Source: Metallyticus violacea (Eukaryota > Arthropoda > Insecta > Mantodea > Metallyticidae). From it: DNA of 64,000 nucleotides. Under the pieces are notes generated by a model that was given only the letters and a program-made list of their open reading frames with translations, was not told where the DNA came from and ran no database searches. Both the position numbers and the translations under genes were made by a program. The first letter of the stretch is position 1. Every line of letters starts with the position of its first letter. Of this stretch, positions 22,401-35,400 are shown one piece after another. Location: assembly GCA_030762175.1 (NCBI GenBank), contig CM060830.1:50181001-50245000 (forward strand), read 5' to 3'.

Positions 22401-25400
22401 ATGATATTTTCCTGTTAATCACAAATACTATTACTATGCAAATATCTGTTTTCACATATGCCTGCACTAAAAACATGCTCAAGACTATATGTAGAGGCAT
22501 AACTAACAAAGAAAAGTTAAACACAATGAAAACACTGTGTAACACATCAATGCACATCTCTTGTGTGCCTCCCTTAAGCTAACTGAAAGATGCTACCTGT
22601 ACATGTATTATACAGCTATGATGACTGGATTCCTCCAGTACACAACCCTTCTCTGCCGGCCCTAAACTCAAATAACTTCACGGTATAAGAGAAGCACATA
22701 ATTTGAGAGAGCCTGTATAGTTACATTAAGACATGTCTATTTAATGACTTTTATATTCCTGGAATATACACATAATACGAGGTGGTATCCAGAGTATTCG
22801 GGACTGGTGCTGCCATCTGGTCAAAAACTTACTTTGAGACTAATAACTGCCGTCACCCTCAAAGTAGTTCCCTTCCACTAGTATACACTGGTCCCAGCAA
22901 TTCTGCCATTTTCCAAGTGCATTTTGGAAGTTATGTTCTTTGAGAGTGTTTAGCACAGACAGCGTTTCTCCTTGAATCCTCTCAATTGTGTTGAACCAAT
23001 GGATTTTAACTTAATTTTCAGTATGGGGTACAGAGCGAAGTCGCAGGGTGCCAAATCAGGCGAGTACGGTGGATGGGAGAAGAAGTCATGTTGTTCCTGG
23101 TGAACAAGGAATTGTGACAGGACGCATTATCGTGATGCAACAGCCAGTTCCCTTGTCGCAAAAGTTCGGCGCATCGTCTCCACACATTTTCACAGAGCCG
23201 TCGCAAAACGTCACAGTAGTACATGGAATTCACTGTTTGATTTTGTGGGACGAATTCTTTGTGCAAAATCCCCTTGGTATCAAAGAAAACGAGGAGAATG
23301 CTCTCGACTTTGCTCTTTACTTTTCTCGTTTTCTTTGGTCAGGGTTTTTTTTTTTATTAGTGTTTAACTAGTGTTTTTACTACTGAGGCACCACAGGCGG
23401 TGACACTGATGATACACGAGATGAAATGATATATTGGGAAAGGATTTTTTTAATGAAGGAAACGTTCCAAGCCTAATTTTAAGATACCTCCCCGGCATTT
23501 ACCATTTACGAGGACTGAGGAAAACCTGGAAAAAACATCAGTCAGGGAGGACGGTCCTGACGGGATTTAAATGCTAGATCTCCCGTTCACAAATTCGCGC
23601 CTTAACGACCTCGGCCACTCGTGGCGGTTTGGTCTTGGTGAGTTAGGCTCTTCCACTGGGAGGATTGTTGTTTTGTCTCAGGATCATAAATGTACATCCA
23701 GCTCTAGTCGCCGGTGATGACCCTGCACAAGAAGGTTGGGTCATCGGATACGGCCTGACGAAGCTCCGTGCAAACTTCAACACGCTTCGCCTTCTGATCA
23801 GCAGTCAGGATCCTTGGCACAAATTTTGCAGCGACATGATGCATGTCCAATTCATGAGTTAAAATTCGTTGGCATGTTCCCATAACAAATTACCACTTCA
23901 TGAACAGGGTCTTCAATGGTTCGACATCGATCCTTACGAACGAGGTGTTGAACTTTGGCAACAATGTCAGGCGTTGTGCAGCTGATGGGCCTACCGGTGT
24001 GAGCATCGTCTTCAATAGCTGTACGGCCAGCCCTGAACCGAGTATGCCACTTAAACACATGTGTATGGCTCATGCTTTGTCCCCCAAATACTTGCTGAAT
24101 CATTGCGAGGGTTTCTGTAGAATTTTTCCTCAGATTTGCACAGAATTTGATGCACACTCTCTGTTCTAACATTGGATCCATCGTAAAATCACTACACACA
24201 GAGTATCATGAAAATTACTGTAGAATCTCAACACATCTACCCAGCTGCATGAAACTTTAAACACTCACTCATCAGGTGTGCTAGTGTGCCACATAGCACT
24301 ACAAATCTCTACTGCAACTACTGTCGAGATGGCATCATTAGTCCCGAATATTGTGGATACCACCTCATATATGCATAAAAGATATGTAAGAATCATAAAA
24401 TACAAGAAAAGATAATATTTCATAATGAAACAGTGCCATTAAGGTACCTTTTATTGGCAGTTGATTTTTCAAGGTACGGTACTTCTCCTGCTCTTTCTTA
24501 TACTCTTGGAGAGTTTCATTCTTTACAACTTCATTTTTCTTCTCTTTCTCTGCTTCTATTTGCTCTTCTTGTTTCTTCTGTCTGTCTCTTTGCAACTGAC
24601 GCATTGCTTCCCTTAACTCTTTTCGGATATCTTCCCTAAAAGAAATGTTAATATACACTGGACTGTAATTAATTGCCTTAAAATTCACATGTTCATACAA
24701 AAAAATTTGAGTATACAATATTTGCAATTTTTACATGTTATCTAATGCTTTCCTCCTATTCCTAGAATGGTAATCTGGCTGCATTAAAGGGTGATAAAAT
24801 GTAAATTTTGCAAGTATTTTAAGAAGAAAATTTCATAAGTTTCCAGCTTCGCCTATAAGGATTATCTCCTTCACCAAATCCTTATTTGGTGTCATACCTT
24901 ATCTGTTAAGTAAATAATAGCAGCTGTAACTTCAGTTGTTCCGATATAGTGGCCTAAAGAAGGCTATGTGTAAAAGATTGCGACATGTTCAAAATGGAGT
25001 ATCGAATTAATATTAAGTTCTTCACAAAAGAAGAATTTACTCCAAATGAAATTAAATAACTATTTGATGGTGTATATGGGGAAGCATCCCCCTCATATTC
25101 TACCATAAAATAGGCCAAAATTTTTGGAATGGGACGAGAAAGCATTGAAGATGAAGAGTGCACAGGCAGACCCTTTGAAGCGCTCACTCCTGAAAACATT
25201 GCTCTTGTGGAAGGAGAAATTATGGAAGACTGGCGGCTTAAAGTTACAAAAAAAGAAGCAAAGTTAGGAATTTCTAAAACAACCATCCTTCGAATTATTC
25301 ATGAACATTTAAACATGAAGGTTAGTGCAAGATGGATGCCTAGACTTCTTTCCTCAGTCCTAAAGCAGCAATAAGTCATCTGTTGTGAGGCATTTTTGGA

Positions 25401-28400
25401 GCTCTGGCGTGGCAACGAGAGGAAAGTTCTGCAAACCATTGTTACAGGAGATGAAACCATGGTCTTCTACTATGATCCCTTGTCCAAAAGAGAAACAATG
25501 GAGTGGCATAAATCTGGCAAAGTACTGCCTCTAAAGGCCAAGGTCACTCAGTCAATAAAGAAGATAATGGCTATCTTTTGGGACTGTGAACTCTTTATTG
25601 ACTCAAGGACAGGAACACCACAGTAAATGGGGAGTGCTATGCTGGCCTACTGCATAGACTACATGCTTCCATCAAAGAGGAAAGTTGAGTGGTGATGTGT
25701 GCCTTCTTCACGACGAACCTGCCTGTGCACATGGTTCTTGTTGTAAAGGAAGTTGTGAAGAAATGCGACTTCAAGGAGATCAACCATCCATCCTACAGCC
25801 CAGATCCTGCTCCCAGTGACTATTTCCTCTTCTCAAAACTCAAGAATTTCCTTTGAGGAAGGAAATTTAAGTGTGACAAAGAAGTGATGGATGCTATTTA
25901 AGCTCATTTTACAGACAACACTTCTAATTATTTTGGTAGGGAGGGGATTAAAATATTAATTCAAAGATGTGAGAAGTGTATTGCAGTAAAGGGTAACTAT
26001 ATTGAAAAGTGAAATATATTTTTTGTCTTTATCATATCTAGAAAATGGTTAGGCTGGAAACTTATGGACCTACCCTTATGTACCAAAAGCTCTATTTTGT
26101 TTGCACAGAAATTATATTGCATTTACAGAGAGTATAAAATTGATACACATTATTTTAAGTAGCTTTAGTAGTTTTAAATGGCTGACAGTGGAACCATGCT
26201 GATGATGAAGGCAATAACCTTCGAAATATGTCCAAGTAAGTGATACAAAATTAATCCATGTGATTGTTTTAGTGATAAAAATTATATGGAAGATTAAATA
26301 CACATAATATGTAATGGATAGCAACATGTAATGTCAGGTATTCAGGGATTTTCAAAATGCAATTACCGAACAAAGTAGAAACAGACTTTCTCTCTTGGTT
26401 ACTATTATTAAAATTCCTGAATAGCAACAGTCATTCCAGCTAAGTAGTATCTTTGTTTGAAGCTAACCTCAAACAGCTGTAGCGTTCTTGCATGCACAAT
26501 TTTCAAAATTCAGTTCAGAACTTTCTATGCTATTAATTATTATTAATTTTTTGGTTTATTTATTATTGGCAATATTGGCTTCCTGACATACAAATTAGCA
26601 TAATGGCTATTAGAAAAATACAGAATATTTTGAAAAATTAAAAGCCTAGCAATAAAAAAACTCAACAGATTTACTGACAAATTTAAAAACATCAAGTTAT
26701 TCACAATGCATGAAGCTAGTTTCCTCTAATGTAACATCTTTATTTCCAAGTATCCCCAAAGAAAAGCTTCTATAATTATACATAATTGGTTATAATTTTT
26801 ACTTCTCTGATGGGCAGTGACACCATAATGAGCTCACCACCTGCCAAGGGAAATAATATCATATGGCTGTAACTTATAATGTCCATTTTTTATTTATTAG
26901 TAGTAAATAGACATAATATTTTACTCACCCCATAGTAAATGCCTGAACTGCCTGCCCTCTGCTGTAAGGCATGTCTGAATCTTTTTGAAAAGATTTTGAG
27001 ACAGTTGTAATTCATCCTCTCGGATACTGTAAACTGCCTCCATGAGTTTTATTTCAGATACAGCAGTAACTTTATATGGATGAAGTTGCAGTATGTGAGA
27101 GGTTTTATACACATTGCTGACAGATACACAACTTGCAGAGCTAGTCATTTTAAAGACTTCCAAGGAGAAATTTCTAATTGATAACATATTTTTCCTCTAT
27201 TAAAACCATGCTTTTTGATTTAACACTTTGGGTTCAAACTTTGTTCACTAATATGAAAATTGCACTTTCTGAAGATGTTACTCCTGGAAATTCAGCATGG
27301 AATTCACTTCTACAGTACTTGTACGATTTCTTTTATACATAACATTCTAAATAAATATTCTGTGTTCTAGCATGTATCTCACTGTCGATATGCTCCACAA
27401 TATACAACAAATACACATAAGAAAATGTTACATGCACTTCCTACAGAAATGAAACTGAAATAGTTGGTTGAACATGCTCAAGCCTACAAGCTCAATGCCT
27501 ACATCAGCAGAACTTAAACTCCAATCTTACCAGGAATCATATATCTATTGAAGGTCAATGGGTTTCTACAGTTTATACAACTCCAATTGCATAGCAGAAT
27601 GAGGATATGGTATAAGACTATGTAAAGTTAACAAGAATATGTACAAAACAAAATTATTTTACCTTCCATAGAAAACACTGTCACCAAAAATTAGGCTTAT
27701 CAATGGGTAATCTACTTTCCCCAAACCTGACTGATATTATGAGTTTTATTTCCTGTTAATTTTTAAATTATGGTACGGTTATATGGATTATTTTTTGCAT
27801 TATGCATAAAAAAATACACAGAAGATGCAGCAAAATTATTAACTTGCAAGAGAAATCACAAAATTTTACTGTAGAGATTCAGTTATAACCTACTTATCTT
27901 TCATAATTTAAAAATAATTAGAAAAGAACTAGAGTTTGAAATATATGGAAAATCAATAAACACAGGTAATTACAGTTTCATCTCTACACCGCACCAACAA
28001 ATGGTATTTCTCAGCCTAACACACAGATTAGTTAACTTACTTCTCAGAAAAGAGTAATATAAAAAAGAATAATGCATTATTAAGACTGCAATAATCAATG
28101 GTTTAAAAAAAAAAGAGCCAATTGAAAAACTAATAAAAAGACAAAATCATAAAAAAGATAGAAGCACGATGGTAAAAGAGAAAGAAGAAGAAAAATAAAA
28201 ACAACTTTTCAAAAAATTTCACATACCTTTGTCAGACAATAAATTCAGGAAAATATTTAAGGAATTCAATATTATCCTGGCTTCTCAGAACAAATTTATA
28301 TTAAATAAGAAATTAAATAAGAAATTAAAACATTAAAAAAAGATAAATTGGAACAAATTATAGATCTAACATTATCAAATCAACTGCAAAGAGTGTAATC

Positions 28401-29394
28401 AGATCTGTATTGGGTGAAAAAATTAAATTTGAAATAAAGTACAAAAGGGCATTTTAGAAATATGAAATACAAAGAAATAAAATATCCACAGTAGCCACAC
28501 ACATGTGGTCAAAAACAATGAAACATATATAGAAACAAAGTTATTAAAAACAGCAACTAACCATGTAGAACTAACCACTTGGGAAAACAATTTTATTCAT
28601 AAAAACAAACAGGCAGCAAATGTTGAAATCCCACTGGAGGATGACCAAGAAGTTCATCAAACTACAAGAGAGAGAGAACCGATAGCAATAGGGAAACAAC
28701 AGTTGGAGCAACCAGCAGAGGATGAATGCAATTGTATTCAAAACATACCCACAAAAATAAAAAGGCTAATGAAGTTCCAGTGTAAAAAATCCAAACTTTG
28801 TTTCTTATCATCTTAGTTATCATCATTGATGTAGTTCATATACCAATCCCATTTATACAGTCTCAATTATTGTATATTTTAATGCAATTGAAAATGATTG
28901 AACAGAACCACATAAATAATCCACACTTTTAATAAGAACATAGGTTCAAATGTAACTATCTGAAGTGTTCTCATAGTGTAATATGGATTTATGATTGAGG
29001 CATTCTAAACAAATGCACAAAAGTCAAAATAAAAATATATGCACAATAAAATTTTCATTATAGTGCAGAATACAAAATGTAATATGGTTTACACAGATAT
29101 TACAATGAACCCAAAAAGAAAGCACAGATTTCTATCTCTGCTGAATGACAGCTAAGCCTTAACAATATTTTCTCCTTGATATATCTCAAAAATATATTCT
29201 TTCTATCTAAGTATCTCACTAAACAAGAATGGGTTTCACTGCTGAAAAATTAACCTGTTTGTGCCCATATATGTAAGTAACAAGTGTTAAAGAATAGACG
29301 AGAGATTTATTCTTAATTGCTTATCTTATTTTTGAAATAAATAAAAATTGCCCTGCATTCCTCATTGGTTACAATTTTAATTTTGGCTTATTAT

Positions 29395-29425
<31 letters not shown>

Positions 29426-32400
29426 TAAAATGATAATGATGATGTTAATAATAATATATTTTAAAGTTTCTGCAACATTAATTTTACAAGAAGTGTGAAC
29501 TCTTTCCATCCAGCACAGGTAATAAAATAAACTGGATTTAGCATAGCAAAAGTCTTGTTAGACTATTCATGAAAGCTGTCAGAATAAAGTAATATAAGGA
29601 ATTTGTTCTATAAAATAAAGTCATTAAAAGTTTTAATGAACATAATTCTGATCCTGTTAATGAAAGGTATTTATTATATGTAGAATGATATTCTTGTATA
29701 CAAATGCATTGTGCATTACGAGGGTCATTCTGAAAGTTTCTAGAATGAAGGCAATAACATTTTAAAAATGCTGTCTGATCATTGCATCTTTTCAAAGTAT
29801 TCTTCATTACATTCTATATAATGTCTGAACCATTCAAACCATTTTGTAAATGCTGGATGCCATATTTCTTTGGATATGGTGCAAATGCATTCTTTGTATG
29901 CAGCCACTTCGGGTGAACAAATTTTTTGGAATAGAAAAAAGTTGCATAGGTATTGCCTTGGTGCAACAGGATTTCCTGCAGACCAGTCTTAGGATAAATA
30001 AAATATAGTGAACTTACAACAAAAATCAGGAATATATCAAATGAACTACAATGATTGTGAAAAGGTTTATTTTGGAAAGACCAAAAGAAATTTAAAAACA
30101 AGAGTTAAAGAACAAATGAGAAATATCAACCAAAGACAGGAAGAAAAATCAGCAGTGACCTGGCATTTTTGGAAAGAACAACATAGCATCAATAAAAACC
30201 CCAAACTACTTAAAAATATTAAAGGGAAAACTGAACTTACAGTCTGGGAAAACATTTATATTTGGAAGAAGAAGCAGAAAGTTTTTAATTTTGAAATACT
30301 AAGTGATATACTAATACAGAGGTTCATTAAACCTCCACCAGAGACGAATGAACCCATTACGAGGAGCGAGACCGACAGCCGACCAGGAACTGATGATGGG
30401 AGCGATGGCTCCAGACACTAGTTTTCCTTTTCATAAATATTAAAGAGAAAATTGAACTTACAGTCTGGGAAAACATTTATATTTGGAAGAAGAAGCAGAA
30501 AGTTTTTAATTTTGAAATCCCACTAAGTGATATACTAATACAGAGGTTCATTAAACCTTCACCAGAGACGAATGAACCCATCACGAGGAGCAAGACCAAC
30601 AGCCAACCAGGAACTGATGATGGGAGCAATGGCTCCAGACACTAGTTTTCCTTTTCATTAAAATTTTAGTGATGTATATGTTACAATTTCAACTCAATTT
30701 TTATAAATGTCAAGCCTTAGGATGCTTCATTCTTAGTATATTGTAGACATGAGGTAGGCTTTTGTGGTGCACCATCTGAGCAACAATTATTTGTCTCTCA
30801 AGTGGAACTGTGGCAATGTGGCTACTAGCTAAGAAGAAGGAACAGATAATCTTATCACCAATACTTCTTGCTTCTTTTTGGAAGGGGGGGGGGTTCTTTT
30901 CTGGTAAGCCCAGATTAATGACTATTGCCTAGTTTCTGGATCATACTGGTATATCCAGCTTTCATCACCTATTATGATCAATAATGATGAATGTAGGAAT
31001 CAACACAGCAAAAAGATCTTAAAATCTTCGGTAGATTAAAAGTAAAACTACTTAAAATCATGTCAACACATTAAAACACTCTTGACGTTCCACATTTTTT
31101 AAAAAACTGGGACATGTTTCATGAGACCTGTCCCAGTTTTTTTAAAAAAAGTAGAACGTCAAGAGTGTTTTAATGTGTTGACATGATTTTAAGTAGGTTT
31201 ACCTGTTATGATGTTTATTTTTTTTATTTTTCTCTTTCAAATTTTTTCACATATTTTGTCACCAATCCATGCATTTCCCTGTTCTTCTGCTTTGGTATTT
31301 TTTTTAAATAGTGTTTAATGCCAGTTTTTACTACTGAGGCACCACAGGCTGTGGATACTGATGATACAGGAGATAAAATGATAAATTGGGAAAGAAGTAT
31401 AGTGTTCCAGATCTAAGTTTAGGGTACCTCCCAAGCATTTGTCATATATAAGGATTGAGGAAAATCTGGTAAAACCTGTGCCAGGGACGACTATCCTGGC
31501 AGGAATGGAACCCCAGACCTGCCACTCAAGAGTCTGTGCCTTAACGAACTTGCCATCCATGGCAGTGTGTTCATGTGATGTAGTGGAGGATCCAATGACG
31601 GCAGATTCTTGATATGAAGTGTTTCTTTATGGATTGTTTTCACTGCTCCCGATCCAATATTCAAAGCTTCTTAAATCTAATATACACAGTGATGACCTTC
31701 CTACAACTCACATTCTGCTTTCATCACATTTTCATTCGGTGTTGCTGTAGTGGGGCCATTCTGTATGGTGTTCATCTTCAAGGAAGTCTCTTCCTCTGCT
31801 AAAATCTGCAAACCATTGATAAATAGTGGATTGCAAAAGGTAAAGATCTCCAAATTCACCATGTAATTTCAAAGTATTCTCTCTTTATTGGTCCTGGTGG
31901 CGCAGTGGTAACCATACTTGCTTTTAAACCCAAGGTTGCAGGCTCAAACCCAGCCAGGATCAATGATTTTTTTGGGCGTAAAAATCTTAAGTATGGCTTC
32001 CTTCGGAAGGGAAGTAAAGCTGTGGGTCCCGTGTTGTACATTTATGGCACAAAAAAAACCTCAAGCCTGAAAGAAGAGGCCCCTGAGCAAAATTTGTTGG
32101 CCGCTTCACGCTTGGAATTAAATGGGACGCTGATGACCTGAGATGTTAAAGAGTGTCCTTAAATAAAACGAATCAAAAAAAAAAGTATTCTCTTTCTCCT
32201 TAACTGACTTTAAAGTCATAGTAAATCATAGTGCAGAAATGCTCTTGAGATCCATCATAGCATCTGACACAACACCTGCATACACATACACAGAAGTGCT
32301 AACACCACACATTGTTTGAGTGCACTCAGACTTGCTCATGTAGTTATCTAAAGTTCAATCTAAACCTAGAAAAATATGCACTGGCTTATCATTATTCCTT

Positions 32401-35400
32401 GTTGTCCTTTTTCAAAACTTTTAAAGTGATCTTTGTATAATCAAGAATTTTAACTCAAAAGGGTTTTACACTATATAGTTATAAGAAATAAATAACAGAC
32501 ATGAGTAGTAGAGGTCGTGAGTGTGAGTGAGTGTGAGTATGGGGGGCCTGGGGTTCGATTCTCACCAGGATCATTCTTACTGACTGAGTTTTTTTTTCCC
32601 AGGTTTTCCTCAGTCCTCATAAATGGCAAATGCTGAGGAGGTACGCTTAAAAAATTCTTTCCCAGCTTATCATCTCAACTCATACATCATCAGTGTCCAC
32701 TGCCTGTGATGCCTCAATAGTCAAAACGAGCATTAAACACTATTAAAGAAAAAGTAAAATAAATTTGTAATTAAACTATCTAATTGAATTATTTTAATGT
32801 TTTCAGTTAATTGCAATAAATAAAATAGCTTAAGTACAAAAAATTCCACTCATTTTCTCCTGTCAGCTCCAAAACAACTATCAAATGCAAGAGAATAAAA
32901 ATAAGCCTTAAAAGCTTTTTTAATTTTAAAACATTCTGGAAATAACACAGTTTTATGAGCACAAAATCTCCATTAGATAAAATATTTTAAAATGCTAAAA
33001 ACCTTTCTGTGGCTTCACTTCCAATGAACAAAGAAGCACTCTGAGTTAAACACATTTAAAATACCGATACAATGATAAAACACTCTTAACATTTCACTCT
33101 GAAAATTAAAAAACAGGACATGTTTCACGAGACCTTTGCTCACATTGGCAACTGTCAAACGACTGATGCATGGTGGATCATTTTAGGTTGGAAAGGAAAG
33201 TGAAATCAGGATTTGCAATGGGCATCATCATCATTCCTAGCAGACGAGTTCTTTTGAAACATATACTAAAGCCTTCCTCTACATCTTCAAGATCTGATAT
33301 TGATATGTAGATATATTTGCTATTGTACTAAAGAGATTGGTAGAAGATGCACTGAAATTATTAACTTACTAATCCTGATTGATGGGCAGCCCTCTTTCAT
33401 CGTTTCTAGTCGACTTATTTATGAGTTCTTTTGAAAAACATATCACTAAAGCCTTCCCCTACTTCTTCAATATCTGGTATAGATATGTAGTATTTGTTAT
33501 TGTATCAAAGAGATTGGTAGAAGATGCACTAAAATTATTAAACTTACAGGAACCCAAAATTAAATTTACTATAGCAATTTAAACCAATAACCTATTACCA
33601 TTTCTGGACTTTTAGATAATAAAATGTAAAAACAAATTAGAATTTGACATCCACAGAAAGAATACACACACTGACAATTATATTAAAGCCGATGGGTTTA
33701 ACACAAGACCTGAAAAGAAGCAGCTTTCAATAGCATGATATACAGATTAGTTAATGTACCACTTAATAAAGAATAATATAAAAAAGAATATATGCATATT
33801 CTTCTAATGGGTTAGCCATTTCTAATGGGTTCATAAAAACACTTGATTGATCACAAATTTAAAAGATTTCTAAAACAAAAGGAAATTAAACAAATTACCA
33901 CTTTGACTACCATATCAAAAGGAAAAAAAACTTACCACCTACAAGCCAATAGTAAATTTAAAAAAATTTTCAAACAGTACAACCTTACATTAGCATCTCA
34001 GAACAGATACGGTGTTGGCAAATTATTAAAGTTAAATAAAGCAGATTCCAAAACCAAAGAAGAAAAATGGATATATACCAGATCAATTGTAAAGACTGAA
34101 AAAATATACATAGACAAGACCAAGAGAAATATAGGCATCAGATTGAAGGAACACTGGAGAAATATCTGTTACAAACAGATAAAACAATCAGCCATAGCAG
34201 TACATTTCTGGAATGATAATCATGAAATAGAAAAAGGCATGTCTTTATTAAAAGTTGTTCAACATCCCAAGGAACTTGACATACGAAAAGATTTTCATAA
34301 AGAAGTATGAACATAAACTCATGAAATTGGTCATTCCAGAAGCAGACATTTTGTACAAGTTCATCAACAGACCACCAGATTCACCACAATTGCCTTCATT
34401 TCCAACCTAATATGATTCACCATGCATCAATCGTTTAACAGTGAGCGACAGTCTCATGAAACATATCCTGAATTTTTTAATTTTGAGAGTGAAACATTAA
34501 GAATGTTTTATCATTATCTCAATATTTTAAATGTTTTTAACTCAGAGTGCTTCCTTATTCATTCGAAGTGAAGCAACAGAAATGTTTTTAGTATTTTAAA
34601 ATATTTTATTTACTGAAGCCTTAAAATATTTCATAAATGCTTTAAATAAAATTTTATTGCTTCAGTCGATAAAGTATTTCCTAAAACCTCTAATTTATAA
34701 TAGATAAATGCATATATTTGTGCCAACTAATAGTAAGTATTCATGCATGTAAGAGCATGTATCACACTTTTGATTAAATTACATCAAGGAGAATATAATA
34801 TGAAATTATTGAAATTCTCCAAAATATGATTGACATCACTATATAAACATTTTGCCATATAATTAAAAAAAATTATGGAATTTTGACCTGAATAATAGGT
34901 ACAAGTATTTCATTATAATAAAATGTACTGCAAATGAACACAGAAAATAAAAAGTTTCCTGTGTTACAGTCTACAATTTTAGTGAAATATTCATTCTAAT
35001 TGTAACTGCAAAAGTTAGTATAATCATGAGTATTTAGAATGCTGAAACAAAATATAAGTGAATTTAATTACTAATTTTAACAACTTGTAACTAAGTAATG
35101 CTACTTACATTCTTTTCTGCTCTTTGGCATAACTTTCTTCATCAAATATTATTTCTTTTTCTGTCTCTTCTTCTTCTGCTCTATTTGCTTCCTCTCTTGT
35201 GACTGATTCCCTTGTTTTCACCTTTGCTTCTGGCATCTCTCTCTTTAGCTTCTTTCTGATATTTTCCATCTCCTCTCTTATGAAATTTGAAGGAATGAGA
35301 AAGTAATATTAAATTATTTGTTTCTTGTACATGTTATAGATTACTAGATGCATAAACATTTGGAATGTACATGTAAAGAAAAACAAACACACTGCTCTTA

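Larger units (their letters stand above)
30213..30657 (+). repeat. About 220-bp tandem duplication inside the PLE
   Basis: The block from 'aatattaaagggaaaactg' to 'actagttttccttttcat' occurs twice, offset 220 bp, with about 95% identity. The second copy has a 'ccc' insertion near 30519 and several point changes. Each unit carries one CTGATGA hammerhead half. Confidence 0.9.
29996..30715 (+). mobile_element. PLE 3' fragment with 8-bp target duplication and internal tandem duplication
   Basis: cttaggat flanks it at 29988-29995 and 30716-30723, and copy 2 of the host mariner shows the uninterrupted site. The frame at 30008-30421 encodes a GIY-YIG nuclease: [22 protein letters not shown], shortened here to GIYQMNY and VYFGKTKRN, then [14 protein letters not shown] and [12 protein letters not shown]. 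About 220 bp of its 3' part (from about 30213) is repeated in tandem from about 30433 to 30657 with a few changes. 5' truncated, no RT. Confidence 0.88.
29719..32435 (-). mobile_element. Mariner-like element family B, copy 1, split by four later insertions
   Basis: The left end 'cgagggtcattctgaaag' follows TA (29717-29718); the right end 'gtgatctttg' precedes TA (32436-32437). Pieces at 29719-29995, 30716-31044, 31201-31305, 31566-31882 and 32194-32435 align in order with copy 2 at 41784-46778. Minus-strand peptides such as [13 protein letters not shown] are too decayed to give a full transposase. It was interrupted by a PLE, a PLE hairpin, a SINE-1 and a SINE-2. It lies in CWC27 intron 6. 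Confidence 0.75.

Noticed and set aside
22256..22582. 108-codon frame in CWC27 intron 7
   Set aside because: No motif, antisense to the gene, and normal chance length for AT-rich DNA in this window.
26921..27187. Extra CWC27 exon in intron 6
   Set aside because: Exons 6 and 7 join in frame without it and it shows no similarity to the family.
34440..34490. Hammerhead motif at the right end of the 33-34.6 kb PLE
   Set aside because: Box 2 (GAAAC with palindromic ACATAT/ACATGT) is present, but I could not find a box 1 at the right distance, so only a half-motif can be claimed.
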